Notes: generated from the sequence alone by a model not told the origin. A stretch of 64,000 nucleotides of DNA from Hippophae tibetana (GCA_037013495.1 JAZDXN010000024.1:992001-1056000); one strand, 5' to 3'. Counted from the first letter of the stretch, positions 1 to 10,335 are shown. Program-made: numbers and translations.

Positions 1-148
1 TATGAATAAATAAATAAATAAAAAACTTAAACTTTTTTTTTGTCTTTTTTGCAAAGGTAGGCAATGGAAACAAATACTCTAAATGGTAATTCCTTATAAC
101 TATGATATATTTAAATGGAAATTATTATATCTTAAAATGCGAAACAAT

Positions 149-166
149 CAAAATTTAGAAATTTTG
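149..166. repeat. 18-bp dyad CAAAATTTAGAAATTTTG
   Basis: This is a perfect inverted repeat with 8-bp arms around a central AG. It is intact in most monomers of the left third of the array. One subfamily carries CAACATTTAG instead, which breaks one arm pair; this is seen from about 17.5 kb on and is frequent after 50 kb. A role in protein binding or cruciform formation is speculative. Confidence 0.7.
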
Positions 167-178
167 TGTATTAATTTT

Positions 179-186
179 TATATAAG
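179..186 (+). promoter_or_regulatory. TATATAAG box, present in nearly every monomer
   Basis: TATATAAG lies in an AT-rich stretch and recurs at the same place in almost all copies, although downstream bases vary (GAG, GACG, GAGG). It resembles a eukaryotic TATA element facing the + strand. AATAAA, the canonical poly(A) signal, occurs at the start of the next monomer (549-554). In sequence this AT-rich both motifs can arise by chance, so promoter activity is only a possibility. Confidence 0.2.
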
Positions 187-217
187 AGATAAATACTTAT
201 CATTATTAATTATTTTA

Positions 218-225
218 TGAATTCA
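218..225. other. First EcoRI palindrome TGAATTCA
   Basis: An EcoRI site in an 8-bp palindrome, found in most monomers. I saw it lost as TAAATTC near 20.35, 22.53, 26.87, 33.94, 43.74 and 44.83 kb, as TCAATTC near 44.28 kb, and as TGATTTC near 47.0 and 55.16 kb. The losses mark specific subfamilies. Together with the second site, 109 bp downstream, it predicts EcoRI fragments of about 109 and 435 bp from most of the array. Confidence 0.9.
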
Positions 226-232
226 ATACTCT

Positions 233-250
233 TAACTTATTTATAAGTTA
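233..250. repeat. 18-bp dyad TAACTTATTTATAAGTTA
   Basis: Perfect 8-bp arms flank a central TT, just downstream of the first EcoRI site. It is intact in monomers whose c block reads CTTAAC and shortened to 6-bp arms where the c block reads CTTTAC or TTTTAC. Copies around 47.5 kb and later also show ACTTTTTTATAAG, which damages the left arm. Confidence 0.65.
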
Positions 251-326
251 TTCTTGTAGTGTTAGAATTTTCCGTATTGAATTTAACTTTATTTTTACCT
301 GTCTCTCTCAAAATCTTGGTTCCAAA

Positions 327-334
327 CGAATTCG
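327..334. other. Second EcoRI palindrome CGAATTCG, nearly invariant
   Basis: An 8-bp palindrome containing EcoRI, inside one of the most conserved stretches of the monomer (GGTTCCAAACGAATTCGAAG). The one loss of the site I noticed is near 45478 (ACAAATTCG). Near 59625 the 8-bp palindrome is broken (AGAATTCG) but EcoRI is kept. An extra A before the site (CCAAAACG) is shared by the copies near 46.02, 49.29, 56.36 and 60.17 kb. Confidence 0.9.
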
Positions 335-386
335 AAGAGTAAGGAGCTAGCAAAGATGTTGAGAAATATTGTGCCCATAAACCTTT

Positions 387-396
387 GAAATATTTC
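387..396. repeat. 10-bp palindrome GAAATATTTC in the d block
   Basis: This perfect palindrome is in A-like and B-like d blocks. It is replaced by GAAATAATTT in the third haplotype, which instead gains a longer hairpin (see 2005-2032). It is therefore a structural marker that separates haplotypes. Confidence 0.7.
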
Positions 397-460
397 GTGC
401 TAGGTAATAATATGTTTACAAATAATTTATGCACCAAACTCTTGTCATTACCTTTTCCCA

Positions 461-481
461 TTTGGTAGGTTGGTAACCAAA
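461..481. repeat. Nested inverted repeats TTTGGT...ACCAAA and TTGGTAACCAA
   Basis: TTTGGT at 461-466 pairs with ACCAAA at 476-481. TTGGT-A-ACCAA at 470-480 is an alternative inverted repeat using the same right arm. The segment is conserved in most monomers; later variants change GGTAGGTTGG to GGTAGATTGG without touching the arms. Confidence 0.6.
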
Positions 482-497
482 TTCGGTTGAATTGGGC
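481..497 (+). other. CENP-B-box-like 17-mer, one core mismatch
   Basis: ATTCGGTTGAATTGGGC compared with the established core NTTCGNNNNANNCGGGN matches eight of the nine fixed positions; the only core difference is T where C is expected in CGGG. It recurs in many monomers. Others carry a second mismatch (TTTGG for TTCGG, or TTTGG or TAGG at the end). CENP-B itself is known from mammals, so this may be coincidence: for random sequence of 544 bp on both strands I estimate roughly a one-in-nine chance of a hit this good. Confidence 0.25.
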
Positions 498-544
498 TCG
501 GAAGCAAGACTTTGAAAGGAAAGAAAATAGTGAGAAAACATGAG

Positions 545-1088
545 TATGAATAAATAAATGGAAAAAAAACTTAAACTTTTTTTTTGTCTTTTTTGCAAAG
601 GTAGGCAATGGGAACAAATACTTTAAATTGTAATTCCTTATAACTATGATATATTTAAATGGAAATTATTATATCTTAAAATGCGAAACAATCAAAATTT
701 AGAAATTTTGTGTATTAATTTTTATATAAGAGATAAATACTTATCATTATTAATTATTTTATGAATTCAATACTCTTAACTTATTTATAAGTTATTCTTG
801 TAGTGTTAGAATTTTCCGTATTGAATTTAACTTTATTTTTACCTGTCTCTCTCAAAATCTTGGTTCCAAACGAATTCGAAGAGTAAGGAGCTAGCAAAGA
901 TGTTGAGAAATATTGTGCCCATAAACCTTTGAAATATTTCGTGCTAGGTAATAATATGTTTACAAATAATTTATGCACCAAACTCTTGTCATTACCTTTT
1001 CCCATTTGGTAGGTTGGTAACCAAATTCGGTTGAATTGGGCTCGGAAGCAAGACTTTGAAAGGAAAGAAAATAGTGAGAAAACATGAG
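545..1088 (+). repeat. Monomer M2 (A-like, G head)
   Basis: Same c and d blocks and tail as M1 but with the G head. It carries an A8 run at 562-569 and a T9 run at 577-585 separated by CTTAAAC. The post-head reads AATGGGAAC with ACTTTAAATTG, against AATGGAAAC with ACTCTAAATGG in M1. M1 and M2 share GTGTATT where almost all other copies have GTATATT, so they look like recent relatives. Confidence 0.85.
562..585. other. A8-loop-T9 tract (exemplar)
   Basis: An A8 run and a T9 run with a 7-base separator could fold back or act as rigid, nucleosome-unfavourable DNA. The T run varies from about 7 to 10 between copies, as expected for replication slippage. Head variants include CTTAAACTATT, CTTAAACATTT, CTTAAAATTT and CTTAGAC, which serve as subfamily tags. 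Confidence 0.6.
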
Positions 1089-1632
1089 TATGAATAAATA
1101 AATGGAAAAAAAACTTAAACTTTTTTTTTGTCTTTTTTGCAAAGGTAGGCAATGGGAACAAATACTTTAAATTGTAATTCCTTATAACTATGATATATTT
1201 AAATGGAAATTATTATATCTTAAAATGCGAAACAATCAAAATTTAGAAATTTTGTATATTAATTTTTATATAAGAGATAAATACTTATCATTATTAATTA
1301 TTTTATGAATTCAATATTTTTTACTTATCTATAAGTTATTCTTGTAGTGTTGGAATTTTCCGTATTGAATTTAACTTTATTTTTACCTATCTCTCCCAGA
1401 ATCTAGGTTCCAAACGAATTCGAAGAGTAAGAAGCAAATAAGGATGTTGAGAAATATTGTGCCCATAAACCATAGAAATATTTCGGGACAGGTAATAATA
1501 TATTTACAAATAATTTATGCACCAAACTCCTGTCATTACCTTTTCCCGTTTGGTAGGTTGGTAACCAAATTCGGTTGAATTGGGCTCGGAAGCAAGACTT
1601 TCAAAGGAAAGAAAATAGTGAGAAAACATGAG
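1089..1632 (+). repeat. Monomer M3 (B-like subfamily)
   Basis: First example of the B-like type: c block ATTTTTTACTTAT, then CCTATCTCTCCCAGAATCTAGG, d block GAAGCAAATAAGGATG ending CGGGACAGG, tail CTCCTGTC, CCCGTTTGG and TTTCAAAGG. These features travel together in most B-like monomers up to about 20 kb, so they form a haplotype rather than independent mutations. Confidence 0.85.
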
Positions 1633-4600
1633 TATGAATAAATAAATAAATAAAAAACTTAAACTTTTTTTTTGTCTTTTTTGCAAAGGTAGGCAATGGA
1701 AACAAATACTCTAAATGGTAATTCCTTATAACTATGATATATTTAAATGGAAATTATTATATCTTAAAATGCGAAACAATCAAAATTTAGAAATTTTGTA
1801 TATTAATTTTTATATAAGAGATAAATACTTATCATTATTAATTATTTTATGAATTCAATACTCTTAACTTATTTATAAGTTATTCTTGTAGTGTTAGAAT
1901 TTTCCGTATTGAATTTAACTTTATTTTTACCTGTCTCTCTCAAAATCTTGGTTCCAAACGAATTCGAAGAGTAAGGAGCTAGCAAAGATGTTGAGAAATA
2001 TTACGCCCAAAAACCATTGAAATAATTTGGGCTAGGTAATAATATGTTTACAAATAATTTATGCACCAAACTCTTGTCATTACCTTTTCCCATTTGGTAG
2101 GTTGGTAACCAAATTTGGTTGAATTGGGCTCGGAAGCAAGACTTTGAAAGGAAAGAAAATAGTGAGAAAACATGAGTATGAATAAATAAATGGAAAAAAA
2201 ACTTAAACTATTTTTTTGTCTTTTTTGCAAAGGTAGGCAATGGGAACAAATACTTTAAATTGTAATTCCTTATAACTATGATATATTTAAATGGAAATTA
2301 TTATATCTTAAAATGCGAAACAATCAAAATTTAGAAATTTTGTATATTAATTTTTATATAAGAGATAAATACTTATCATTATTAATTATTTTATGAATTC
2401 AATACTCTTAACTTATTTATAAGTTATTCTTGTAGTGTTAGAATTTACCGTATTGAATTTAACTTTATTTTTACCTGTCTCTCTCAAAATCTTGATTCCA
2501 AACGAATTCGAAGAGTAAGGAGCTAGCAAAGATGTTGAGAAATATTACGCCCAAAAACCATTGAAATAATTTGGGCTAGGTAATAATATGTTTACAAATA
2601 ATTTATGCACCAAACTCTTGTCATTACCTTTTCCCATTTGGTAGGTTGGTAACCAAATTTGGTTGAATTGGGCTCGGAAGCAAGACTTTGAAAGGAAAGA
2701 AAATAGTGAGAAAACATGAGTATGAATAAATAAATGGAAAAAAAACTTAAACTTTTTTTTGTCTTTTTTGCAAAGGTAGGCAATGGAAAAAAATACTCTA
2801 AATTGTAATTCCTTATAACTATGATATATTTAAATGGAAATTATTATATCTTAAAATGCGAAACAATCAAAATTTAGAAATTTTGTATATTAATTTTTAT
2901 ATAAGAGATAAATACTTATCATTATTAATTATTTTATGAATTCAATATTTTTTACTTATTTATAAGTTATTCTTGTAGTGTTGGAATTTTCCGTATTGAA
3001 TTTAACTTTATTTTTACCTATCTCTCCCAGAATCTAGGTTCCAAACGAATTCGAAGAGTAAGAAGCAAATAAGGATGTTGAGAAATATTGTGCCCATAAA
3101 CCATAGAAATATTTCGGGACAGGTAATAATATATTTACAAATAATTTATGCACCAAACTCCTGTCATTACCTTTTCCCGTTTGGTAGGTTGGTAACCAAA
3201 TTCGGTTGAATTGGGCTCGGAAGCAAGACTTTCAAAGGAAAGAAAATAGTGAGAAAACATGAGTATGAATAAATAAATAAATAAAAAACTTAAACTTTTT
3301 TTTTGTCTTTTTTGCAAAGGTAGGCAATGGAAACAAATACTCTAAATGGTAATTCCTTATAACTATGATATATTTAAATGGAAATTATTATATCTTAAAA
3401 TGCGAAACAATCAAAATTTAGAAATTTTGTATATTAATTTTTATATAAGAGATAAATACTTATCATTATTAATTATTTTATGAATTCAATACTCTTAACT
3501 TATTTATAAGTTATTCTTGTAGTGTTAGAATTTTCCGTATTGAATTTAACTTTATTTTTACCTGTCTCTCTCAAAATCTTGGTTCCAAACGAATTCGAAG
3601 AGTAAGGAGCTAGCAAAGATGTTGAGAAATATTACGCCCAAAAACCATTGAAATAATTTGGGCTAGGTAATAATATGTTTACAAATAATTTATGCACCAA
3701 ACTCTTGTCATTACCTTTTCCCATTTGGTAGGTTGGTAACCAAATTTGGTTGAATTGGGCTCGGAAGCAAGACTTTGAAAGGAAAGAAAATAGTGAGAAA
3801 ACATGAGTATGAATAAATAAATGGAAAAAAAACTTAAACTATTTTTTTGTCTTTTTTGCAAAGGTAGGCAATGGGAACAAATACTTTAAATTGTAATTCC
3901 TTATAACTATGATATATTTAAATGGAAATTATTATATCTTAAAATGCGAAACAATCAAAATTTAGAAATTTTGTATCTTAATTTTTATATAAGAGATAAA
4001 TACTTATCATTATTAATTATTTTATGAATTCAATACTCTTAACTTATTTATAAGTTATTCTTGTAGTGTTAGAATTTACCGTATTGAATTTAACTTTATT
4101 TTTACCTGTCTCTCTCAAAATCTTGATTCCAAACGAATTCGAAGAGTAAGGAGCTAGCAAAGATGTTGAGAAATATTACGCCCAAAAACCATTGAAATAA
4201 TTTGGGCTAGGTAATAATATGTTTACAAATAATTTATGCACCAAACTCTTGTCATTACCTTTTCCCATTTGGTAGGTTGGTAACCAAATTTGGTTGAATT
4301 GGGCTCGGAAGCAAGACTTTGAAAGGAAAGAAAATAGTGAGAAAACATGAGTATGAATAAATAAATGGAAAAAAAACTTAAACTATTTTTTTGTCTTTTT
4401 TGCAAAGGTAGGCAATGGGAACAAATACTTTAAATTGTAATTCCTTATAACTATGATATATTTAAATGGAAATTATTATATCTTAAAATGCGAAACAATC
4501 AAAATTTAGAAATTTTGTATATTAATTTTTATATAAGAGATAAATACTTATCATTATTAATTATTTTATGAATTCAATATTCTTTACTTATTTATAAGTT

Positions 4601-4895
4601 ATTCTTGTAGTGTTGGAATTTTCCGTATTGAATTTAACTTTATTTTTACCTATCTCTCCCAGAATCTAGGTTCCAAACGAATTCGAAGAGTAAGAAGCAA
4701 ATAAGGATGTTGAGAAATATTGTGCTCATAAACCATAGAAATATTTCGGGACAGGTAATAATATATTTACAAATAATTTATGCACCAAACTCCTGTCATT
4801 ACCTTTTCCCGTTTGGTAGGTTGGTAACCAAATTCGGTTGAATTGGGCTCGGAAGCAAGACTTTCAAAGGAAAGAAAATAGTGAGAAAACATGAG
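1633..4895 (+). repeat. Trimeric higher-order repeat, two copies (period 1631-1632 bp)
   Basis: Monomers starting at 1633, 2177 and 2721 match those at 3264, 3808 and 4352 in the same order: L head with the third d haplotype; G head with CTTAAACTATT and TTTACCG; then a B-like copy. The first two share TTTGGTTGAATTGGG in the tail. Small differences separate the copies, for example a T8 run and GGAAAAAAATAC at 2760-2795, and GTGCTCATAA near 4721. Monomers at 4896 and 5440 continue the pattern as a dimer, because the monomer at 5440 joins the CTATT head directly to a B-like body. Confidence 0.85.
2005..2032. repeat. Haplotype-specific hairpin GCCCAAA / TTTGGGC
   Basis: In the third d haplotype (CGCCCAAAAACC...), GCCCAAA at 2005-2011 is the exact reverse complement of TTTGGGC at 2026-2032, with a 14-base loop. 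A-like and B-like d blocks lack it and instead have GAAATATTTC. The same hairpin recurs in every copy of this haplotype, for example near 2550, 3637, 10710, 13430 and 41166. Confidence 0.75.
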
Positions 4896-5983
4896 TATGA
4901 ATAAATAAATAAATAAAAAACTTAAACTTTTTTTTTGTCTTTTTTGCAAAGGTAGGCAATGGAAACAAATACTCTAAATGGTAATTCCTTATAACTATGA
5001 TATATTTAAATGGAAATTATTATATCTTAAAATGCGAAACAATCAAAATTTAGAAATTTTGTATATTAATTTTTATATAAGAGATAAATACTTATCATTA
5101 TTAATTATTTTATGAATTCAATACTCTTAACTTATTTATAAGTTATTCTTGTAGTGTTAGAATTTTCCGTATTGAATTTAACTTTATTTTTACCTGTCTC
5201 TCTCAAAATCTTGGTTCCAAACGAATTCGAAGAGTAAGGAGCTAGCAAAGATGTTGAGAAATATTACGCCCAAAAACCATTGAAATAATTTGGGCTAGGT
5301 AATAATATGTTTACAAATAATTTATGCACCAAACTCTTGTCATTACCTTTTCCCATTTGGTAGGTTGGTAACCAAATTTGGTTGAATTGGGCTCGGAAGC
5401 AAGACTTTGAAAGGAAAGAAAATAGTGAGAAAACATGAGTATGAATAAATAAATGGAAAAAAAACTTAAACTATTTTTTTGTCTTTTTTGCAAAGGTAGG
5501 CAATGGGAACAAATACTTTAAATTGTAATTCCTTATAACTATGATATATTTAAATGGAAATTATTATATCTTAAAATGCGAAACAATCAAAATTTAGAAA
5601 TTTTGTATATTAATTTTTATATAAGAGATAAATACTTATCATTATTAATTATTTTATGAATTCAATATTTTTTACTTATTTATAAGTTATTCTTGTAGTG
5701 TTGGAATTTTCCATATTGAATTTAACTTTATTTTTACCTATCTCTCCCAGAATCTAGGTTCCAAACGAATTCGAAGAGTAAGAAGCAAATAAGGATGTTG
5801 AGAAATATTGTGCCCATAATCCATAGAAATATTTCGGGACAGGTAATAATATATTAACAAATAATTTATGCACCAAACTCCTGTCATTACCTTTTCCCGT
5901 TTGGTAGGTTGGTAACCAAATTCGGTTGAATTGGGCTCGGAAGCAAGACTTTCAAAGGAAAGAAAATAGTGAGAAAACATGAG

Positions 5984-8159
5984 TATGAATAAATAAATAA
6001 ATAAAAAACTTAAACTTTTTTTTTGTCTTTTTTGCAAAGGTAGGCAATGGAAACAAATACTCTAAATGGTAATTCCTTATAACTATGATATATTTAAATG
6101 GAAATTATTATATCTTAAAATGCGAAACAATCAAAATTTAGAAATCTTGTGTATTAATTTATATATAAGAGATAAATACTTATCATTATTAATTATTTTA
6201 TGAATTCAATACTCTTAACTTATTTATAAGTTATTCTTGTAGTGTTAGAATTTTCCGTATTGAATTTAACTTTATTTTTACCTGTCTCTCTCAAAATCTT
6301 GGTTCCAAACGAATTCGAAGAGTAAGGAGCTAGCAAAGATGTTGAGAAATATTGTGCCCATAAACCTTTGAAATATTTCGTGCTAGGTAATAATATGTTT
6401 ACAAATAATTTATGCACCAAACTCTTGTCATTACCTTTTCCCATTTGGTAGGTTGGTAACCAAATTCGGTTGAATTGGGCTCGGAAGCAAGACTTTGAAA
6501 GGAAAGAAAATAGTGAGAAAACATGAGTATGAATAAATAAATGGAAAAAAAACTTAAACTTTTTTTTTGTCTTTTTTGCAAAGGTAGGCAATGGGAACAA
6601 ATAATTTAAATTGTAATTCCTTATAACTATGATATATTTAAATGGAAATTATTATATCTTAAAATGCGAAACAATCAAAATTTAGAAATTTTGTATATTA
6701 ATTTTTATATAAGAGATAAATACTTATCATTATTAATTATTTTATGAATTCAAGATTCTTTACTTATTTATAAGTTATTCTTGTAGTGTTGGAATTTTCC
6801 GTATTGAATTTAACTTTATTTTTACCTATCTCTCCCAGAATCTAGGTTCCAAACGAATTCGAAGAGTAAGAAGCAAATAAGGATGTTGAGAAATATTGTG
6901 CCCATAAACCATAGAAATATTTCGGGACAGGTAATAATATATTTACAAATAATTTATGCACCAAACTCCTGTCATTACCTTTTCCCGTTTGGTAGGTTGG
7001 TAACCAAATTCGGTTGAATTGGGCTCGGAAGCAAGACTTTCAAAGGAAAGAAAATAGTGAGAAAACATGAGTATGAATAAATAAATAAATAAAAAACTTA
7101 AACTTTTTTTTTGTCTTTTTTGAAAAGGTAGGCAATGGAAACAAATACTCTAAATTGTAATTCCTTATAACTATGATATATTTAAATGGAAATTATTATA
7201 TCTTAAAATGCGAAACAATCAAAATTTAGAAATTTTGTATATTAATTTTTATATAAGAGATAAATACTTATCATTATTAATTATTTTATGAATTCAATAC
7301 TCTTAACTTATTTATAAGTTATTCTTGTAGTGTTAGAATTTTCCGTATTGAATTTAACTTTATTTTTACCTGTCTCTCTCAAAATCTTGGTTCCAAACGA
7401 ATTCGAAGAGTAAGGAGCTAGCAAAGATGTTGAGAAATATTGTGCCCATAAACCTTTGAAATATTTCGTGCTAGGTAATAATATGTTTACAAATAATTTA
7501 TGCACCAAACTCTTGTCATTACCTTTTCCCATTTGGTAGGTTGGTAACCAAATTCGGTTGAATTGGGCTCGGAAGCAAGACTTTGAAAGGAAAGAAAATA
7601 GTGAGAAAACATGAGTATGAATAAATAAATGGAAAAAAAACTTAAACTTTTTTTTTGTCTTTTTTGCAAAGGTAGGCAATGGGAACAAATAATTTAAATT
7701 GTAATTCCTTATAACTATGATATATTTAAATGGAAATTATTATATCTTAAAATGCGAAACAATCAAAATTTAGAAATTTTGTATATTAATATTTATATAA
7801 GAGATAAATACTTATCATTATTAATTATTTTATGAATTCAAGATTCTTTACTTATTTATAAGTTATTCTTGTAGTGTTGGAATTTTCCGTATTGAATTTA
7901 ACTTTATTTTTACCTATCTCTCCCAGAATCTAGGTTCCAAACGAATTCGAAGAGTAAGAAGCAAATAAGGATGTTGAGAAATATTGTGCCCATAAACCAT
8001 AGAAATATTTCGGGACAGGTAATAATATATTTACAAATAATTTATGCACCAAACTCCTGTCATTACCTTTTCCCGTTTGGTAGGTTGGTAACCAAATTCG
8101 GTTGAATTGGGCTCGGAAGCAAGACTTTGAAAGGAAAGAAAATAGTGAGAAAACATGAG
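5984..8159 (+). repeat. Dimeric repeat A-like/B-like with CAAGATTC tag (two copies)
   Basis: Monomers at 5984 and 6528 are followed by an equivalent pair at 7072 and 7616, period 1088 bp. Each pair is an L-head A-like copy followed by a G-head B-like copy with the rare c block CAAGATTCTTTAC and with AACAAATAATTT after the head. The second pair ends with a tail switch to TTTGAAAGG. This CAAGATTC tag was not seen elsewhere, so the pair is probably a local duplication. Confidence 0.8.
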
Positions 8160-10335
8160 TATGAATATATAAATGGAAAAAAAACTTAAACTTTTTTTTT
8201 GTCTTTTTTGCAAAGGTAGGCAATGGGAACAAATAATTTAAATTGTAATTCCTTATAACTATGATATATTTAAATGGAAATTATTATATCTTAAAATGCG
8301 AAACAATCAAAATTTAGAAATTTTGTATATTAATTTTTATATAAGAGATAAATACTTATCATTATTAATTATTTTATGAATTCAATATTTTTTACTTATT
8401 TATAAGTTATTCTTGTAGTGTTGGAATTTTCCGTATTGAATTTAACTTTATTTTTACCTATCTCTCCCAGAATCTAGGTTCCAAACGAATTCGAAGAGTA
8501 AGAAGCAAATAAGGATGTTGAGAAATATTGTGCCCATAATCCATAGAAATATTTCGGGACAGGTAATAATATATTTACAAATAATTTATGCACCAAACTC
8601 CTGTCATTACCTTTTCCCGTTTGGTAGGTTGGTAACCAAATTCGGTTGAATTGGGCTCGGAAGCAAGACTTTCAAAGGAAAGAAAATAGTGAGAAAACAT
8701 GAGTATGAATAAATAAATAAATAAAAAACTTAAACATTTTTTTTTGTCTTTTTTGCAAAGGTAGGCAATGGAAACAAATACTCTAAATGGTAATTCCTTA
8801 TAACTATGATATATTTAAATGGAAATTATTATATCTTAAAATGCGAAACAATCAAAATTTAGAAATTTTGTATATTAATTTTTATATAAGAGATAAATAC
8901 TTATCATTATTAATTATTTTATGAATTCAATATTCTTTACTTATTTATAAGTTATTCTTGTAGTGTTGGAATTTTCCGTATTGAATTTAACTTTATTTTT
9001 ACCTATCTCTCCCAGAATCTAGGTTCCAAACGAATTCGAAGAGTAAGAAGCAAATAAGGATGTTGAGAAATATTGTGCCCATAAACCATAGAAATATTTC
9101 GGGACAGGTAATAATATATTTACAAATAATTTATGCACCAAACTCCTGTCATTACCTTTTCCCGTTTGGTAGGTTGGTAACCAAATTCGGTTGAATTGGG
9201 CTCGGAAGCAAGACTTTCAAAGGAAAGAAAATAGTGAGAAAACATGAGTATGAATAAATAAATAAATAAAAAACTTAAACTTTTTTTTTGTCTTTTTTGC
9301 AAAGGTAGGCAATGGAAACAAATACTCTAAATTGTAATTCCTTATAACTATGATATATTTAAATGGAAATTATTATATCTTAAAATGCGAAACAATCAAA
9401 ATTTAGAAATTTTGTATATTAATTTTTATATAAGAGATAAATACTTATCATTATTAATTATTTTATGAATTCAATACTCTTAACTTATTTATAAGTTATT
9501 CTTGTAGTGTTAGAATTTTCCGTATTGAATTTAACTTTATTTTTACCTGTCTCTCTCAAAATCTTGGTTCCAAACGAATTCGAAGAGAAAGGAGCTAGCA
9601 AAGATGTTGAGAAATATTGTGAACATAAACCTTTGAAATATTTCGTGCTAGGTAATAATATGTTTACAAATAATTTATGAACCAAACTCTAGTCATTACC
9701 TTTTCCCATTTGGTAGGTTGGTAACCAAATTCGGTTGAATTGGGCTCGGAAGCAAGACTTTGAAAGGAAAGAAAATAGTGAGAAAACATGAGTATGAATA
9801 AATAAATGCAAAAAAAACTTAAACTTTTTTTTTGTCTTTTTTGCAAAGGTAGGCAATGGGAACAAATACTTTAAATTGTAATTCCTTATAACTATGATAT
9901 ATTTAAATGGAAATTATTATATCTTAAAATGCGAAACAATCAAAATTTAGAAATTTTGTATATTAATTTTTATATAAGAGATAAATACTTATCATTATTA
10001 ATTATTTTATGAATTCAATATTCTTTACTTATTTATAAGTTATTCTTGTAGTGTTGGAATTTTCCGTATTGAATTTAACTTTATTTTTACCTATCTCTCC
10101 CAGAATCTAGGTTCCAAACGAATTCGAAGAGTAAGAAGCAAATAAGGATGTTGAGAAATATTGTGCCCATAAACCATAGAAATATTTCGGGACAGGTAAT
10201 AATATATTTACAAATAATTTATGCACCAAACTCCTGTCATTACCTTTCCCGTTTGGTAGGTTGGTAACCAAATTCGGTTGAATTGGGCTCGGAAGCAAGA
10301 CTTTCAAAGGAAAGAAAATAGTGAGAAAACATGAG
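8160..10335 (+). repeat. Mixed B-like and A-like monomers M16-M19
   Basis: Starts at 8160, 8704, 9249 and 9793. M16 and M17 are both B-like. M17 has an L head with ACATTTTT, the first appearance of a head that becomes common after 16.8 kb. M18 (9249) is A-like but has GTGAACATAAAC and CTCTAGTC, the earliest copy of the GAACATAAAC haplotype that dominates beyond 45 kb. M19 has lost one T in ACCTTTCCCG, a deletion shared with copies near 12.97 and 14.05 kb. Confidence 0.75.

Larger units (their letters stand above)
1..544 (+). repeat. Reference monomer M1 (A-like subfamily, L head)
   Basis: I use this copy to number the internal blocks. Head: repeated AAAT, the L form with AAATAAAAAAC at 16-26, against GGAAAAAAAAC in the G form of the same length. 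Then a T-rich run to about 50, a TATATAAG box at 179-186, the first EcoRI site at 219-224, the c block at 225-236, the second EcoRI site at 328-333, the d block at 342-403 and the tail at about 438-520. Hand-counted GC is about 27%, with the right half (from about 300) richer in G+C than the left. The A-like d block here reads GGAGCTAGCAAAGATG and ends CGTGCTAGG. The tail has CTCTTGTC and CCCATTTGG. Confidence 0.9.

Noticed and set aside
1-30. Simple-sequence (AAAT)n microsatellite at each monomer start
   Set aside because: Only three or four units, fixed in position within every monomer; it is part of the satellite head and not a separate locus.
321-340. Possible RNA polymerase III B-box (minus strand TTCGAATTCG near CTCTTCGAATTC)
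   Set aside because: It lacks the leading G and the final C of the B-box consensus and no A-box was seen at a suitable distance.
237-617. Minus-strand open frame of 126 codons, with a 60-codon frame overlapping it at 416-598, recurring in many monomers
   Set aside because: Both frames begin at TTG rather than ATG, overlap each other, and look lysine/phenylalanine/serine-rich because of A/T runs. Homopolymer length changes shift the frame, and the common CTCTAGTC tail variant puts a TAG stop into the longer one. No domain is recognisable. They are best explained as by-products of a conserved repeat.
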